Shown here: piece after piece, positions 21,412 to 29,478 of the stretch
Layout: every line of letters starts with the position of its first letter
Position numbering within the stretch: the first letter of the stretch is position 1
Origin: Mesoterricola sediminis
GTDB lineage: Bacteria; Acidobacteriota; Holophagae; Holophagales; Holophagaceae
NCBI RefSeq assembly: GCF_030295425.1
Contig: NZ_AP027081.1
Coordinates: 1 to 64,000, forward strand
Direction of reading: 5' to 3'
DNA length: 64,000 bases
The notes under the pieces: generated by a model
What the model saw: the letters and a program-made list of their open reading frames with translations, nothing else
Told to the model about the DNA's origin: nothing
The model's database searches: none
Made by a program: the position numbers and the translations under genes

Positions 21412-21442
21412 CGCGGAGACCCGGCCGCGCCGGGTCTCCGCG
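21412..21442. terminator. Perfect 14-bp hairpin between convergent genes
   Basis: CGCGGAGACCCGGC (21412-21425) and GCCGGGTCTCCGCG (21429-21442) pair perfectly around the loop CGC. It begins eight bases after the peroxidase stop and ends six bases before the stop of the convergent phosphorylase gene, so it can serve both transcripts; there is no T tract on either side. Confidence 0.7.
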
Positions 21443-21448
21443 GAAGGC

Positions 21449-22741
21449 CTAGATCGTCTCGAGGAGCCAGGGCGCCTTGGGGCAGGGCTCGGGGCGGATG
21501 TCGATCCAGCCCTTGGGCAGCGGGTTGCCCAGCTTGCCGTTGTGGTGCTGGGTGAGGATCGCCTCGCCGCGCTCCACCCGGTCGCCCACGTTCCGGTGGA
21601 TCGTGAGGCCGACGCCCAGGTCCAGCACATCGTCCTTGGAGGCGCGTCCCCCGCCCATCTCCATGGCCAGGATGCCCAGGCAGCGGCTGTCGATGGCGTG
21701 GATGTAGCCGCCCTCCTCCGCCAGGATGTCCTGGGTGTGGGCGGCCTGGGGCAGGAGGCTGAAGTCGTCCAGGGCCCGCGCGTCGCCGCCGTTGAAGGCG
21801 ACCCAGGCGCGGTAGGTGTCCATGGCCTTGCCGGAGGCCACCGCCTGGGCCACGCGCTGCTCGGCCTCGGCCAGGGTGGGGGCGGCGCCGCCCAGGATGA
21901 GCATCTCGGCGGCGAGCCGGAAGCTCTCCTTGGCCAGGTCGGAGTCCCCGTGCAGGCCCTTGAGGATCTCCACCGACTCCATGACTTCGAGGCTGTTGCC
22001 GATGGCGCGGCCCAGGGGCTCGGCCATGCGGGTGATGAGGGCCTTGATGTTCATCCCGTGGGCGCGGCCCACGGCCACCATGCTCTGGGCCAGGGTCCGG
22101 GCGTCGTCGAGGGTCTTCATGAAGGCGCCGGCGCCGCACTTCACGTCCAGCACGAGGGCGTCGGAGCCGCCCGCCAGCTTCTTGCTCATGATGCTGGCCG
22201 TGATCAGGGGGATGGATTCCACGGTGGCGGTCACGTCCCGGAGGGCGTAGAGTTTGCGGTCGGCGGGGGTGATGTCGCCGGTCTGGGCGCTGTTGGCGAA
22301 GCCCGTCTCCAGGAGGCTCTTCCGGAAGTCCTCCACGCTCAGTTCCACCTTGAGCCCGGGGACGGCCATGTACTTGTCCACGGTGCCGCCGGTGTGGCCC
22401 AGGCCGCGGCCGCTGAACATGGCGCAGGGGACGCCGCAGGCGGCCACGATGGGGCCGAGGATGAGGGTGGTCTTGTCGCCCACGCCGCCGGTGGAGTGCT
22501 TGTCCACCTTCACGCCGGGAACGGAGGAGAGGTCCACCCGGTCGCCGGAATCGCGCATGCCGAGGGTGAGGGCGAGCGTCTCCTCCACGTCCATGCCGCG
22601 CCAGCAGATGGCCATGAGGAGGGCCGCGCTCTGCTCGTCGGGGACGGTGCCCCGGGCAGCCCCTTCGACCCAGAAGGCGATCTGCTCGGGGGTGAGCTTT
22701 CCGCCCATCTTCTTGGTGTAGATCAAGTCATACATACGCAT
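21449..22741 (-). CDS. pdp: Pyrimidine-nucleoside (thymidine) phosphorylase
   Basis: Phosphorolyses thymidine/uridine to the base and (deoxy)ribose-1-phosphate in nucleoside salvage. The 430-aa protein shows MRMYDLIYTKKMGGKLT at the start, the phosphate-binding glycine stretch KHSTGGVGDKTTL (about 81-93), the family signature SGRGLGHTGGTVDK (about 109-122) and SKKLAGGSDALVLDVK. Uridine-accepting Pdp and thymidine-specific DeoA cannot be separated with certainty here. The minus-strand ATG at 22741 lies eight bases after GGAGG. Together with deoC at 34 kb it provides deoxynucleoside breakdown, though the two are not in one operon. Confidence 0.94.
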   Translation of the reverse strand: MRMYDLIYTKKMGGKLTPEQIAFWVEGAARGTVPDEQSAALLMAICWRGMDVEETLALTLGMRDSGDRVDLSSVPGVKVDKHSTGGVGDKTTLILGPIVAACGVPCAMFSGRGLGHTGGTVDKYMAVPGLKVELSVEDFRKSLLETGFANSAQTGDITPADRKLYALRDVTATVESIPLITASIMSKKLAGGSDALVLDVKCGAGAFMKTLDDARTLAQSMVAVGRAHGMNIKALITRMAEPLGRAIGNSLEVMESVEILKGLHGDSDLAKESFRLAAEMLILGGAAPTLAEAEQRVAQAVASGKAMDTYRAWVAFNGGDARALDDFSLLPQAAHTQDILAEEGGYIHAIDSRCLGILAMEMGGGRASKDDVLDLGVGLTIHRNVGDRVERGEAILTQHHNGKLGNPLPKGWIDIRPEPCPKAPWLLETI

Positions 22742-22807
22742 GGCATCTGCCTCCGCGCGGCCGCCGGGTCCGGACGCCGGACCCTGGCCAGGATTGCGAG
22801 TAGCGGC

Positions 22808-23485
22808 CTACACGCCCTGCAGCATGTGCTCCACGGCGGGGTCGGCCTGGGTCTTGAACCGGGACTTGTAGTCGGCGACGTCCTTCAGGGCCTGGGCCCG
22901 GTCACCCTTCAGACGGTCGGCGTCCAGGAGGGTGGTCCAGAAAACGGGCGCCCAGGCTTTGCCCGGGTCCGCGTCCTTGCGCAGGGGGGTGAGGGCCGCC
23001 AGGGCCTCGTCGGCGGAGCCCAGGGCGAGGTGCTTCTGGGCCGCGCGGAGGCGCCCCCAGGCGTCCTCCAGGTCGGCGGCCACGCCGCCCTTCCCGTCCA
23101 GCTGGAGCTTCCAGCTGGCGAGCACGCCTTCGGCGACCGCCTTCTCGGAGCCGGGGGCCCCCTTCACGAGGGTCTCGAGCTGCGGCAGCTTCTCCCGCAT
23201 GCGCTTCTCCACCTCGGCGGCGGGGACGGGCTCCATGGGGCTGCCCGTGACCTCGAGCTGGAGGGAGGCCAGGTCGGCCTCGAACCGCTCCACCACGGAG
23301 GCGCGCCAGCCACGGAAACCGAACACGGCGACACCCAGCCCCAGCACCACGCCGGCGCCGATGAGCATGGGCTTCAGGATCCCCGTGTTGACGTCGGCTT
23401 CGGAGGCCACCTTCTTCTGGAAGGCCTGGAGGCTCTGGGCCGGCTTCTGGACCTGGATCACCTTGTTCTTGTTGCTGGAAACCAT
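22808..23485 (-). CDS. Membrane-anchored protein of unknown function (225 aa)
   Basis: A polar N-terminal segment of about 35 residues rich in Lys and Gln (SSNKNKVIQVQKPAQSL) is followed by one membrane helix, PMLIGAGVVLGLGVAVFGF (about 40-58), and a helical, Ala/Leu-rich C-terminal domain with a repeat-like pattern (GSADEALAALTPL) that recalls TPR-type helices. The N-in topology and soluble external domain resemble YfgM/tetratricopeptide-type anchors, but I do not recognise a specific family. The ATG at 23485 is preferred over 23506 because GGAGTG lies just upstream. It follows the tRNA-Phe locus divergently and has deoA/pdp downstream on the same strand. Confidence 0.75.
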   Translation of the reverse strand: MVSSNKNKVIQVQKPAQSLQAFQKKVASEADVNTGILKPMLIGAGVVLGLGVAVFGFRGWRASVVERFEADLASLQLEVTGSPMEPVPAAEVEKRMREKLPQLETLVKGAPGSEKAVAEGVLASWKLQLDGKGGVAADLEDAWGRLRAAQKHLALGSADEALAALTPLRKDADPGKAWAPVFWTTLLDADRLKGDRAQALKDVADYKSRFKTQADPAVEHMLQGV

Positions 23486-23534
23486 GGAGACACTCCGAAC
23501 CTTCAATCATGCCCGACACCGCGCCATTTCGCAC

Positions 23535-23562
23535 TTGAAAATGGAGCTTTCCGTGCTACAGT
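23535..23562 (+). promoter_or_regulatory. Promoter of tRNA-Phe
   Basis: TTGAAA (23535-23540) and TACAGT (23557-23562), separated by 16 bases, form a sigma70-type promoter ending 10 bases before the first tRNA nucleotide. Confidence 0.65.
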
Positions 23563-23572
23563 TGAGTGCTCG

Positions 23573-23648
23573 GCCCGGATAGCTCAGTTGGTAGAGCAAT
23601 GGACTGAAAATCCATGTGTCGGCGGTTCAACTCCGTCTCCGGGCACCA
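23573..23648 (+). tRNA. tRNA-Phe (GAA), intact copy with encoded CCA
   Basis: A complete 76-nt cloverleaf: acceptor GCCCGGA pairs with TCCGGGC, the D arm is AGCTCAGTTGGTAGAGC, the anticodon stem-loop ATGGA-CTGAAAA-TCCAT carries GAA, and the T arm contains GGTTCAACTCC. CCA is encoded (23646-23648). It is the attachment site of the downstream integrative element: everything from tRNA position 5 onward is repeated at 27916. Confidence 0.97.
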
Positions 23649-23683
23649 ACAAACCCCTGAATCGCAAGGTTCGGGGGTTTTTC
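23577..23683 (+). repeat. attL: 107-bp direct repeat (tRNA-Phe and terminator)
   Basis: Matches 27916-28022 over 107 bp with a single difference (C at 23665, A at 28004). It runs from tRNA nucleotide 5 through the tRNA terminator. This copy keeps the native acceptor 5' strand and promoter and so is the functional tRNA end. Confidence 0.93.
23651..23682 (+). terminator. Terminator of tRNA-Phe
   Basis: AAACCCCTGAA pairs with TTCGGGGGTTT, followed by a run of T. This terminator lies inside the direct repeat, so a second copy exists at 27990-28021. Confidence 0.85.
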
Positions 23684-24359
23684 ATGTCGGGTCGCACGTC
23701 CTCAAAGAGCCTGTTGATATACCCATAATTCTACGCTTCTGACTGGTCATTCCCTACAAGATTCACTACATCCGGGTCTGGCTGGAACCGCACCAGATAA
23801 TGCTTTCCGTCAGGCAGCACCCACTGGGGAGGGTATTTGCCGGGGGTAAGGAAACGATCCAGAGAAGGCAGGGGTGGTCAACCTTGAAACCGATCTCCCG
23901 CCAGGAGCAGACCGGGGTGGGGTTTTTCTAGAATCCCCGCTTGCGTCCGCCAAAGACCACGGGTGCTTGATTTACCAACCGAGCACCCTCCAGTGGCGAG
24001 ATGGGACATTTGCGGGTGGTCGTGGAACACCATTCCGCCGGGAACGTTTCTACGCCGGAGTCCGGGTCCTCGTGGACTCAAAACAGGCGTTTTAACTCCT
24101 AATTGCCCATACGCCATCAAGTGGTCGGGGAGGCTTCTCTCTGTGCATCGGGTGTCATTTCGGCACATTCGGCATAGGTAAAAGCCTTTGTGCTCCAAGG
24201 CGAAGCCCTCGAATTAGGCGGGGCACCCACTGCTACAGCCGAGAGACGGAAGGGGGATTTCCAGGGGCAGAAGGGCGCTTCAGACGGCTGGTGGTAATCC
24301 ATATGGTCAGAGGGTTGCCCTCCTGACGCCACCCTTCAATGCGCCCGTCAGGAGACCGT
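23684..24359. other. Left end of the element: no intact gene, possible remnant
   Basis: About 680 bp without a convincing gene. On the minus strand, 23731-23877 reads as a 48-codon open frame with protein-like composition (contains VLPDGKHYLVRFQPDPD) ending at a TAG, but it has no start codon and an in-frame TGA at 23878-23880; it may be the tail of a decayed gene. An inverted repeat GGGTGCT...AGCACCC lies at 23961-23988. No excisionase-like gene could be recognised. Confidence 0.4.
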
Positions 24360-25406
24360 ATGACGCCCGAACAGACCCTCGATGAACACTCCCAGCAACC
24401 CGCACCAAAGGAAGATCTGACCGACAAGGTGTCGAAGGCGCTCCAGGAGCATGATGGTTGGCTTCGGAAGACGCCCAGCACAAGCAAGGAGATCGCCGGA
24501 CGCCTCTTCCCTGCGGAGGACAAGCGTCAGGAGGTGGACCGGGGCTTGATTCTCACCATCACCGCTCTGATGTGGGACAACGGCTTTACGCCTTCTTCCC
24601 GGGGCAAGGGGCACAGCCGCTGGTATTGGCGGGAAGGGACCATCCCATCAATGCCTGTGGTGCGGTCAGAGGTGCTCAATCAAGGGCGTACCCTGATTGA
24701 GACCGCGCCGTCTCATCCGGTTGTGAAGCCCATCAAGGTCAAGCAGTATCTTGGGCGACCTCTCACCAGCCGGAAGCGCCGGAAGCCATGGGTGACCGCT
24801 GCTGGGAGTCTTGAGTCCCGGTTGACCATGGCTGCCTTCTATTTGAATGGGTTCAACCACAATGAAGCCGCAATCTTCGACCTGCCGGAAATGACCATGG
24901 CAAAGGTGGTCTGCAACCTGCGCAACTACTTCCGGCTCAATGCACGGCAGACTGCGGAATTGATGATCTCGCTCTTCAACCCCAAAGCCCGTTATCGGTG
25001 GTCAGAGGAGGGCATCTTGCTCACCTGGGAACTGGTGGAAGGGTTCACTCCCTCCCTTGGGCTATCGGACAAGGATGCCGTCGCCAAACACCTGCTGGCT
25101 GACTTGGAAGAGGATGTGATCGACCTGCTAGCCCACACCCTCCCGGGTGGGCGGGTTCCGGTGGAAGACCTCTACCGCCGCTTCAAGGCGTGGAACCCGG
25201 ATGTGGAAACCAATGAGATCGCCTTCGGTCGGGTGGTTACCGCCCTGACCGGCATCAAGAGCAAGTCCTCGAAGGGCAAGCGTTACTACTCGGGCTTCCA
25301 TCTTCCCCTGGTCGCCGAGGAAGCAGCGGCAAGCCCGGTTGTCACCGTCATGGAGCCGAAGGTCTTGGCAGCCGATTGTTCCCCGCAACCTATGAGTGCA
25401 GCTTAG
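24360..25406 (+). CDS. Element-encoded replication-like protein with winged-helix ends, no ATPase
   Basis: A 348-aa protein of no family I can name with certainty. Residues about 30-90 look like a winged helix (TSKEIAGRL, then FTPSSRGKGHSRWYW). The middle (about 185-235) has the pattern FRLNARQTAELMISLFNP followed by RWSEEGILLTWEL, resembling the segment between primase and helicase domains of phage/plasmid primases. The C-terminal part (VPVEDLYRRFKAW, IAFGRVVTALTGI, GKRYYSGFHL; about 262-325) resembles the winged helix that ends D5/P4-type replication helicases. No Walker A motif is present. The ATG at 24360 is chosen because CAGGAG lies five bases upstream. I infer a replication or regulatory protein of the element. 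Confidence 0.6.
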   Translation: MTPEQTLDEHSQQPAPKEDLTDKVSKALQEHDGWLRKTPSTSKEIAGRLFPAEDKRQEVDRGLILTITALMWDNGFTPSSRGKGHSRWYWREGTIPSMPVVRSEVLNQGRTLIETAPSHPVVKPIKVKQYLGRPLTSRKRRKPWVTAAGSLESRLTMAAFYLNGFNHNEAAIFDLPEMTMAKVVCNLRNYFRLNARQTAELMISLFNPKARYRWSEEGILLTWELVEGFTPSLGLSDKDAVAKHLLADLEEDVIDLLAHTLPGGRVPVEDLYRRFKAWNPDVETNEIAFGRVVTALTGIKSKSSKGKRYYSGFHLPLVAEEAAASPVVTVMEPKVLAADCSPQPMSAA

Positions 25407-25453
25407 CCATCGGTTGAGGGGACACAGATTCCCCTATGCTTTGTAAGAATTGA

Positions 25454-26482
25454 TCAAGGACTCTGCTCTCCAATTTCAAAATGCCCTCGAACAGAGATCA
25501 TCCCTCTGACCATTGGTGGTGCACCCGGGCATTGATCTGGCTTGAATTCCCACATAAGTGCACTTTTCAGCACGCTGATGGCTAATTGCGGTGGTCCAGA
25601 AATATACCTCGCGCACCTTACTTTCCCGGAATTCGTGATTGCAACCTCGATTGACAGCAAACCTACAATTCTTGCAACCTTAGCGAGTGGAGGATATGGG
25701 GGCAAATTAATCAAACTTCGCCGATCCAGCACGGTCTGAAGTGAAATCGTGGGAAGGGATTCAAAGTCGACGGTCTCTGAGCCTGTTGCACACTCCTGGT
25801 GTTTGAAGGAAGTTGGCTTGATGGCTGGTTCTTCAGGGACCACCATGAAGGCATATCGACTTTGAAACCATGGCACCAACTCGTCATGTGGTGTAAGAAC
25901 TGCTCCGGTGGCGAGGTCGATCCGTAATGGTGGGCACTCAGTCCCAGGCTGGATTTCTGGGCGCAATTGTCCGTGAGGAGTTAATAGGAGTTCTTGTGGT
26001 CCTTCGTTGATTGAGGCGGTCCAATAGGGTGCATGTGTCCATTTGGGGTAATATCCAAGTTCTGCCCTTGGAAGGATATTGGTCAAGTAATTCCATTTGA
26101 TCATGACGCCATCATTACGATAGATGGCAATTTCAAACTCGTCGCGGAGTTCATAGTTTCTCATGCCGATGGCAGCAGCGTATCGACCCGTATTTGATAC
26201 CAATAATTGGGCGGGAAGCCTTCTGATGGAGAAATCAGATTCGCCGAGCAAGCGCTTTCCCCACCATCGCTTCTGGAAAAACCTCCCACGCCAAGGTGTT
26301 TCCATATCCTTTCTGGCATTATAGCTAACTCGCAAACCGGTCGTTTTGTCCGGAGAATAAAAATACAGCTTTGAGGGGACCTGATCGCTGGAATTCAGTG
26401 GTGGAGTTGCTTTGACAAAGAACGCGGTTGGCACAAGCAATAGCACCAGCAAGACTCTGTAGATGGATCTCAACCGGCTCAT
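25454..26482 (-). CDS. Exported TonB C-terminal domain protein, low GC
   Basis: A 342-aa protein with an N-terminal hydrophobic signal or anchor (IYRVLLVLLLVPTAFFV), an uncharacterised middle domain with segments such as LLVSNTGRYAAAIGM that recall beta-propeller strands, and a C-terminal TonB-like domain (LPPYPPLAKVARIVGLLSIE ... ALMWEFKPD, about 262-340). TonB-C domains couple inner-membrane energy to outer-membrane receptors, but stand-alone versions like this one are of unclear role. Codon use and base composition are far more AT-rich than in neighbouring chromosomal genes, indicating foreign origin. The ATG at 26482 follows GAGG; a TTG 27 bases further up is less likely. It reads toward the replication-like gene (tail to tail). 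Confidence 0.75.
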   Translation of the reverse strand: MSRLRSIYRVLLVLLLVPTAFFVKATPPLNSSDQVPSKLYFYSPDKTTGLRVSYNARKDMETPWRGRFFQKRWWGKRLLGESDFSIRRLPAQLLVSNTGRYAAAIGMRNYELRDEFEIAIYRNDGVMIKWNYLTNILPRAELGYYPKWTHAPYWTASINEGPQELLLTPHGQLRPEIQPGTECPPLRIDLATGAVLTPHDELVPWFQSRYAFMVVPEEPAIKPTSFKHQECATGSETVDFESLPTISLQTVLDRRSLINLPPYPPLAKVARIVGLLSIEVAITNSGKVRCARYISGPPQLAISVLKSALMWEFKPDQCPGAPPMVRGMISVRGHFEIGEQSP

Positions 26483-26690
26483 CGGGATCGCCTCTTTCTC
26501 GACCAACAACTTGGGGAATGGATCAGTACTGATGGAATATCTCTCTGCAAACGCTACTACTCGTTCCCATCCATTACAATGTCACCCCCTCTGTGGAATC
26601 CAAGGACATGTCTCGGAAACGCCTTGGCGTGCCCTGATGACTCAGGCAGGTCTTATCTCCCACCTGAGTCCACCGAGGCGTCAAGGCTGG

Positions 26691-27773
26691 CTAGACAGCT
26701 GCTGTGGGGGTGCCTGGAGGGGCAGTGCTAAGCCCCAGGTACCTTCCGAGCCCCTCTTGCGCATCCCTGCGGGCATCCAGTGTCTGCTCGATATATCCCC
26801 AGAGGGTCTTGAAGTCCTTGTGCCCCATCATAGTCTGCAACTCGCTGAGGGGCGTTCCAGACGCAGCATGAAGGCTGGCGAAGCTTGCCCTCAGGCGGTG
26901 GGGTGTGAGGTGTCCCATCCCAAGTTCCTTGGCGGCTGCCATGAGGGGTTTGCGGAGGAACCCGGGGCAGTGAGGCTTGCCTTCACTGGTGGGGAACACC
27001 CACTCACTGAGGGTTCCCTTTGGCATCGCCTGGAGGGCAGTCCACAGCCAGGACGGGATGGGCAGCACCCGCGCCTCCTTGCCCTTGGCGCGTCCCACGG
27101 TATAGGTCCTCTGCTCAAGGTCGAGCCACTCCCACCTCATCCCTGCGACCTCGCTGGATCGGCATCCCAGCCCCAGCATGACTCGGACCATCACACGGAC
27201 CTGGGGGTTGTGGGTGGAGCGGTCAATAGCAGCAAGGAACTCTGATACTCGGCTGGCAGGGACGGTAGGGCGCGGTTTCCTCTGGACCCGCAGCAAATCC
27301 ACCTTGAGCGCCTTCCGCAGCCTCCCGCGCTTCACGGCGAAGTTCAGGAGGGTCCTGAGGGTCACCAGGACGTTGTTGGTGAAGACCTGGGAACGCCCCG
27401 CCCCGAGTAGCGCATTGCGCAACTGGTCCACTTGGGAATCATCAATCTTGTCAATGCGCGTCTTCCCAAGGCGGGGTTCCAGCCAGATCCGCCAGTGGGC
27501 AGACAGGGACGCAAGGTATAGAGGGCTGACCGAGGGTGTCTTGGATGCCAGGAATTCCTGATGGACCTCCTCCAGCGTCAAGGTCTTCCGGGTGTCCTTG
27601 AGGGCGAGTTTGCCCCGGGCGATGTCCAGGCGCAGCTGGTTGACGAACAGGGTCGCGGTCTTGAGGTCAGAGGTCCGGGTGGAACCCTGGTAGCGCACCC
27701 CGTCCACCAGGACGTCGTAGTGCCAGATGGTCCCGCCTCGCTTGACCAGTCCAGGGGTTTTGGTTCGTGCCAT
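26691..27773 (-). CDS. int: Tyrosine recombinase / integrase of the tRNA-Phe element
   Basis: Site-specific recombinase that integrates and excises the element. The 360-aa protein has an N-terminal arm-binding domain (RGGTIWHYDVLVDGVRYQGS), a SAM-like core-binding domain (about 65-160), and the catalytic domain with the full set: Arg in GLGCRSSEVAGMRW, HRLRASFAS (HxxR), the second His in MMGHKDFKTLWGYIEQ, and the nucleophilic Tyr in the same segment. The ATG at 27773 is chosen by homology-like start (MARTKTPGLVKRGG); an ORF extension to 27800 has no support. It lies about 140 bp from attR and is transcribed away from it, the usual geometry for tRNA-integrating elements. Confidence 0.95.
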   Translation of the reverse strand: MARTKTPGLVKRGGTIWHYDVLVDGVRYQGSTRTSDLKTATLFVNQLRLDIARGKLALKDTRKTLTLEEVHQEFLASKTPSVSPLYLASLSAHWRIWLEPRLGKTRIDKIDDSQVDQLRNALLGAGRSQVFTNNVLVTLRTLLNFAVKRGRLRKALKVDLLRVQRKPRPTVPASRVSEFLAAIDRSTHNPQVRVMVRVMLGLGCRSSEVAGMRWEWLDLEQRTYTVGRAKGKEARVLPIPSWLWTALQAMPKGTLSEWVFPTSEGKPHCPGFLRKPLMAAAKELGMGHLTPHRLRASFASLHAASGTPLSELQTMMGHKDFKTLWGYIEQTLDARRDAQEGLGRYLGLSTAPPGTPTAAV

Positions 27774-27915
27774 TGCGTCCTCCGAATGGAGGCGCTTCAA
27801 GGGGTGCGAGGGACCAATTCCCTACAAATTCCCTACATGGCAGTCCTGGGCACGGTCGGGGATCGAATCACTGATGACCAAGTGGAGTATTCAGGGTGGT
27901 TGCTGGTCACAACTG

Positions 27916-28022
27916 GGATAGCTCAGTTGGTAGAGCAATGGACTGAAAATCCATGTGTCGGCGGTTCAACTCCGTCTCCGGGCACCAACAAACCCCTGAA
28001 TCGAAAGGTTCGGGGGTTTTTC
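27916..28022 (+). repeat. attR: partial tRNA-Phe copy and terminator
   Basis: 107-bp copy of attL lacking the native first four tRNA bases. The acceptor 5' strand reads ACTGGGA, giving an A-C mismatch at the end and a G-G mismatch at pair 4 against TCCGGGC, so it is not expected to make a functional tRNA. A terminator copy is included. Confidence 0.92.
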
Positions 28023-28038
28023 GCGTGCGGGGGACCGG

Positions 28039-29478
28039 CTACTGCCCCCCACCAAGCTCTCCTCGACTGAGCCAGTAGCAGGCCAGGGGGGCCGGGATCT
28101 TGAGGATCGGCGTGCCCTGGAGGTCGGTGATCCCGAAATCGGCCATCTCGCGGGTCACCACGTAGCCGCGGCGCACCTGTCTTTCCTGACAGAACCGGGC
28201 CAGCCCCTTCAGATCCCGGGCGTCCGTGTGCTGGGACCGGTATTTAACCTCGAAGGGCACCAACTCGCCGCCGATGTCGGCGATGATGTCCACTTCCACG
28301 TCTTTCTTGCCCCGCCAGTAGGAGAAGCCGATGCTCTGCCGGTAGAAGCGCGTGAAGACGTGCTTGAAGAAGGCCGTCTCCACGGCTCGTCCGAGGGCAG
28401 GGCCATCCTCCAGCAGGGCCTTGCCCTTGAGCAGGACGCTGGGCGCGATGGCGGCGTCGGCCAGATAGATCTTGGACCGGCCCCGGAGCACCTCCTTGCC
28501 GTAGCCATAAGGCTTGAGCTGGTAGATCAGGTGGGTGGACTCCAGCAGGTCGATGAAGTTGCTCACGGTGGGGCGCTTCAGGCCGAGGCTGCTGCAAAGC
28601 TGGGGAAGATCCAACAGCTCTCCATCGTGCAGACACAGGTAAAGGAAGGTGTGTTCCAGCTCCACGATGCGGCGGACCCCGAACAGGGCCGTCATGTCCC
28701 GCTTGAGCACCTTGTCCACGATGTCCTCCCGCAGGAGTTTCTGGGCCAGGGTCATGGACTCGGTCAGGGCGCACTGGGGGAAGCCACCCCGAAGGAGGTA
28801 GTCGTGAAAGTTCCCCACCAGCGGGACGGCGTCGGCACCCACCCTCTGGAAGTCCGCAGGCTTCCAGTCGAACAGGGATTGCAGGGAGCCGACCTCGGGC
28901 AACGGGGGCTCGCCGATTCGCTTGATCTGCAGGAACTCGAAGAAGGAGAGGGTGGCCAGTTGCAGGGTGTGCCAGCGCCCCACCCCGGATTCCTGGCCCT
29001 GGAGGGTCAGGGGGGTTGCCGACCCGGTGACGGCGATCCGCTTGCGTTTGTCGAAGTCCACCTGATGCTTCAACCAGGTCTGCCAATCCTTGGTGGCCTG
29101 GATCTCGTCCAGGAACAGGTACTCCACGCCATCGGCGGCGGGCTCCACTTCGCGCCAGAGCTTGATGACGCCATCCAGGCCATGGAGCTTGAGAAGGGGG
29201 TGGTCGAAGGTGACGTAGAGGATATTGCTGGGAGGCACCCCCGACTTCAGCAGTCGGTCGATGCACTGGAGGAAGAGGGTGGTCTTCCCGATCTGTCGCG
29301 CACCGGCCAGGAGCAGGGCCCGGCCAACCGGAGGGGCCTGCATCCAGTCGAACAACTCCCCAAAGGCAGCCCGCTGCCATGTCGGCAGGTCGGGCATCCC
29401 GGTGCCGGTCCACCAGGGGTTGTATTGCCGGAGCACGGATGTGAGTTCAGCGTGGGTTCCGATCACCGCAGCCTCCAA
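28039..29478 (-). CDS. AAA ATPase with DUF4143 domain
   Basis: A 479-aa protein of the widespread AAA_14/DUF4143 group. It has Walker A in LLLAGARQIGKTTLF (about 54-68), a Walker B in VEYLFLDEIQ (about 117-126), the sensor region RKRIAVTGSATPL, a winged helix (LGLKRPTVSNFIDLLESTHL) and a C-terminal DUF4143 part containing a restriction-nuclease-like pattern (VEVDIIADIGGELVPFEVKYR). The family is abundant, often near mobile DNA, and its role is poorly known. It lies just outside attR of the integrative element. Its upstream region is AT-rich. It may belong to an older insertion at the same hot spot; this is inference. Confidence 0.85.
   Translation of the reverse strand: MEAAVIGTHAELTSVLRQYNPWWTGTGMPDLPTWQRAAFGELFDWMQAPPVGRALLLAGARQIGKTTLFLQCIDRLLKSGVPPSNILYVTFDHPLLKLHGLDGVIKLWREVEPAADGVEYLFLDEIQATKDWQTWLKHQVDFDKRKRIAVTGSATPLTLQGQESGVGRWHTLQLATLSFFEFLQIKRIGEPPLPEVGSLQSLFDWKPADFQRVGADAVPLVGNFHDYLLRGGFPQCALTESMTLAQKLLREDIVDKVLKRDMTALFGVRRIVELEHTFLYLCLHDGELLDLPQLCSSLGLKRPTVSNFIDLLESTHLIYQLKPYGYGKEVLRGRSKIYLADAAIAPSVLLKGKALLEDGPALGRAVETAFFKHVFTRFYRQSIGFSYWRGKKDVEVDIIADIGGELVPFEVKYRSQHTDARDLKGLARFCQERQVRRGYVVTREMADFGITDLQGTPILKIPAPLACYWLSRGELGGGQ

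Larger units (their letters stand above)
23577..28022. mobile_element. 4.3-kb integrative element in tRNA-Phe
   Basis: Two 107-bp direct repeats spaced 4,339 bp apart flank a tyrosine recombinase gene placed next to the right repeat, a replication-like gene and a TonB-C gene. Base composition drops sharply inside: a 60-base line in the TonB-C gene (25561-25620) is 50% GC by my count, against 83% in an ftcD line (40501-40560). This is the standard signature of site-specific integration into a tRNA 3' end. There is no conjugation, capsid or partition gene, so the unit looks like a minimal integrative or satellite-type element that would depend on a helper for transfer. Confidence 0.88.

Noticed and set aside
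23878-24198. 106-codon minus-strand ORF at the left end of the element
   Set aside because: Composition and lack of domain or ribosome-binding site do not support a protein; codon use looks random.
27912-27991. Second tRNA-Phe gene
   Set aside because: The acceptor 5' strand is replaced by ACTGGGA, breaking two of seven acceptor pairs, and no promoter precedes it. It is the attR copy.
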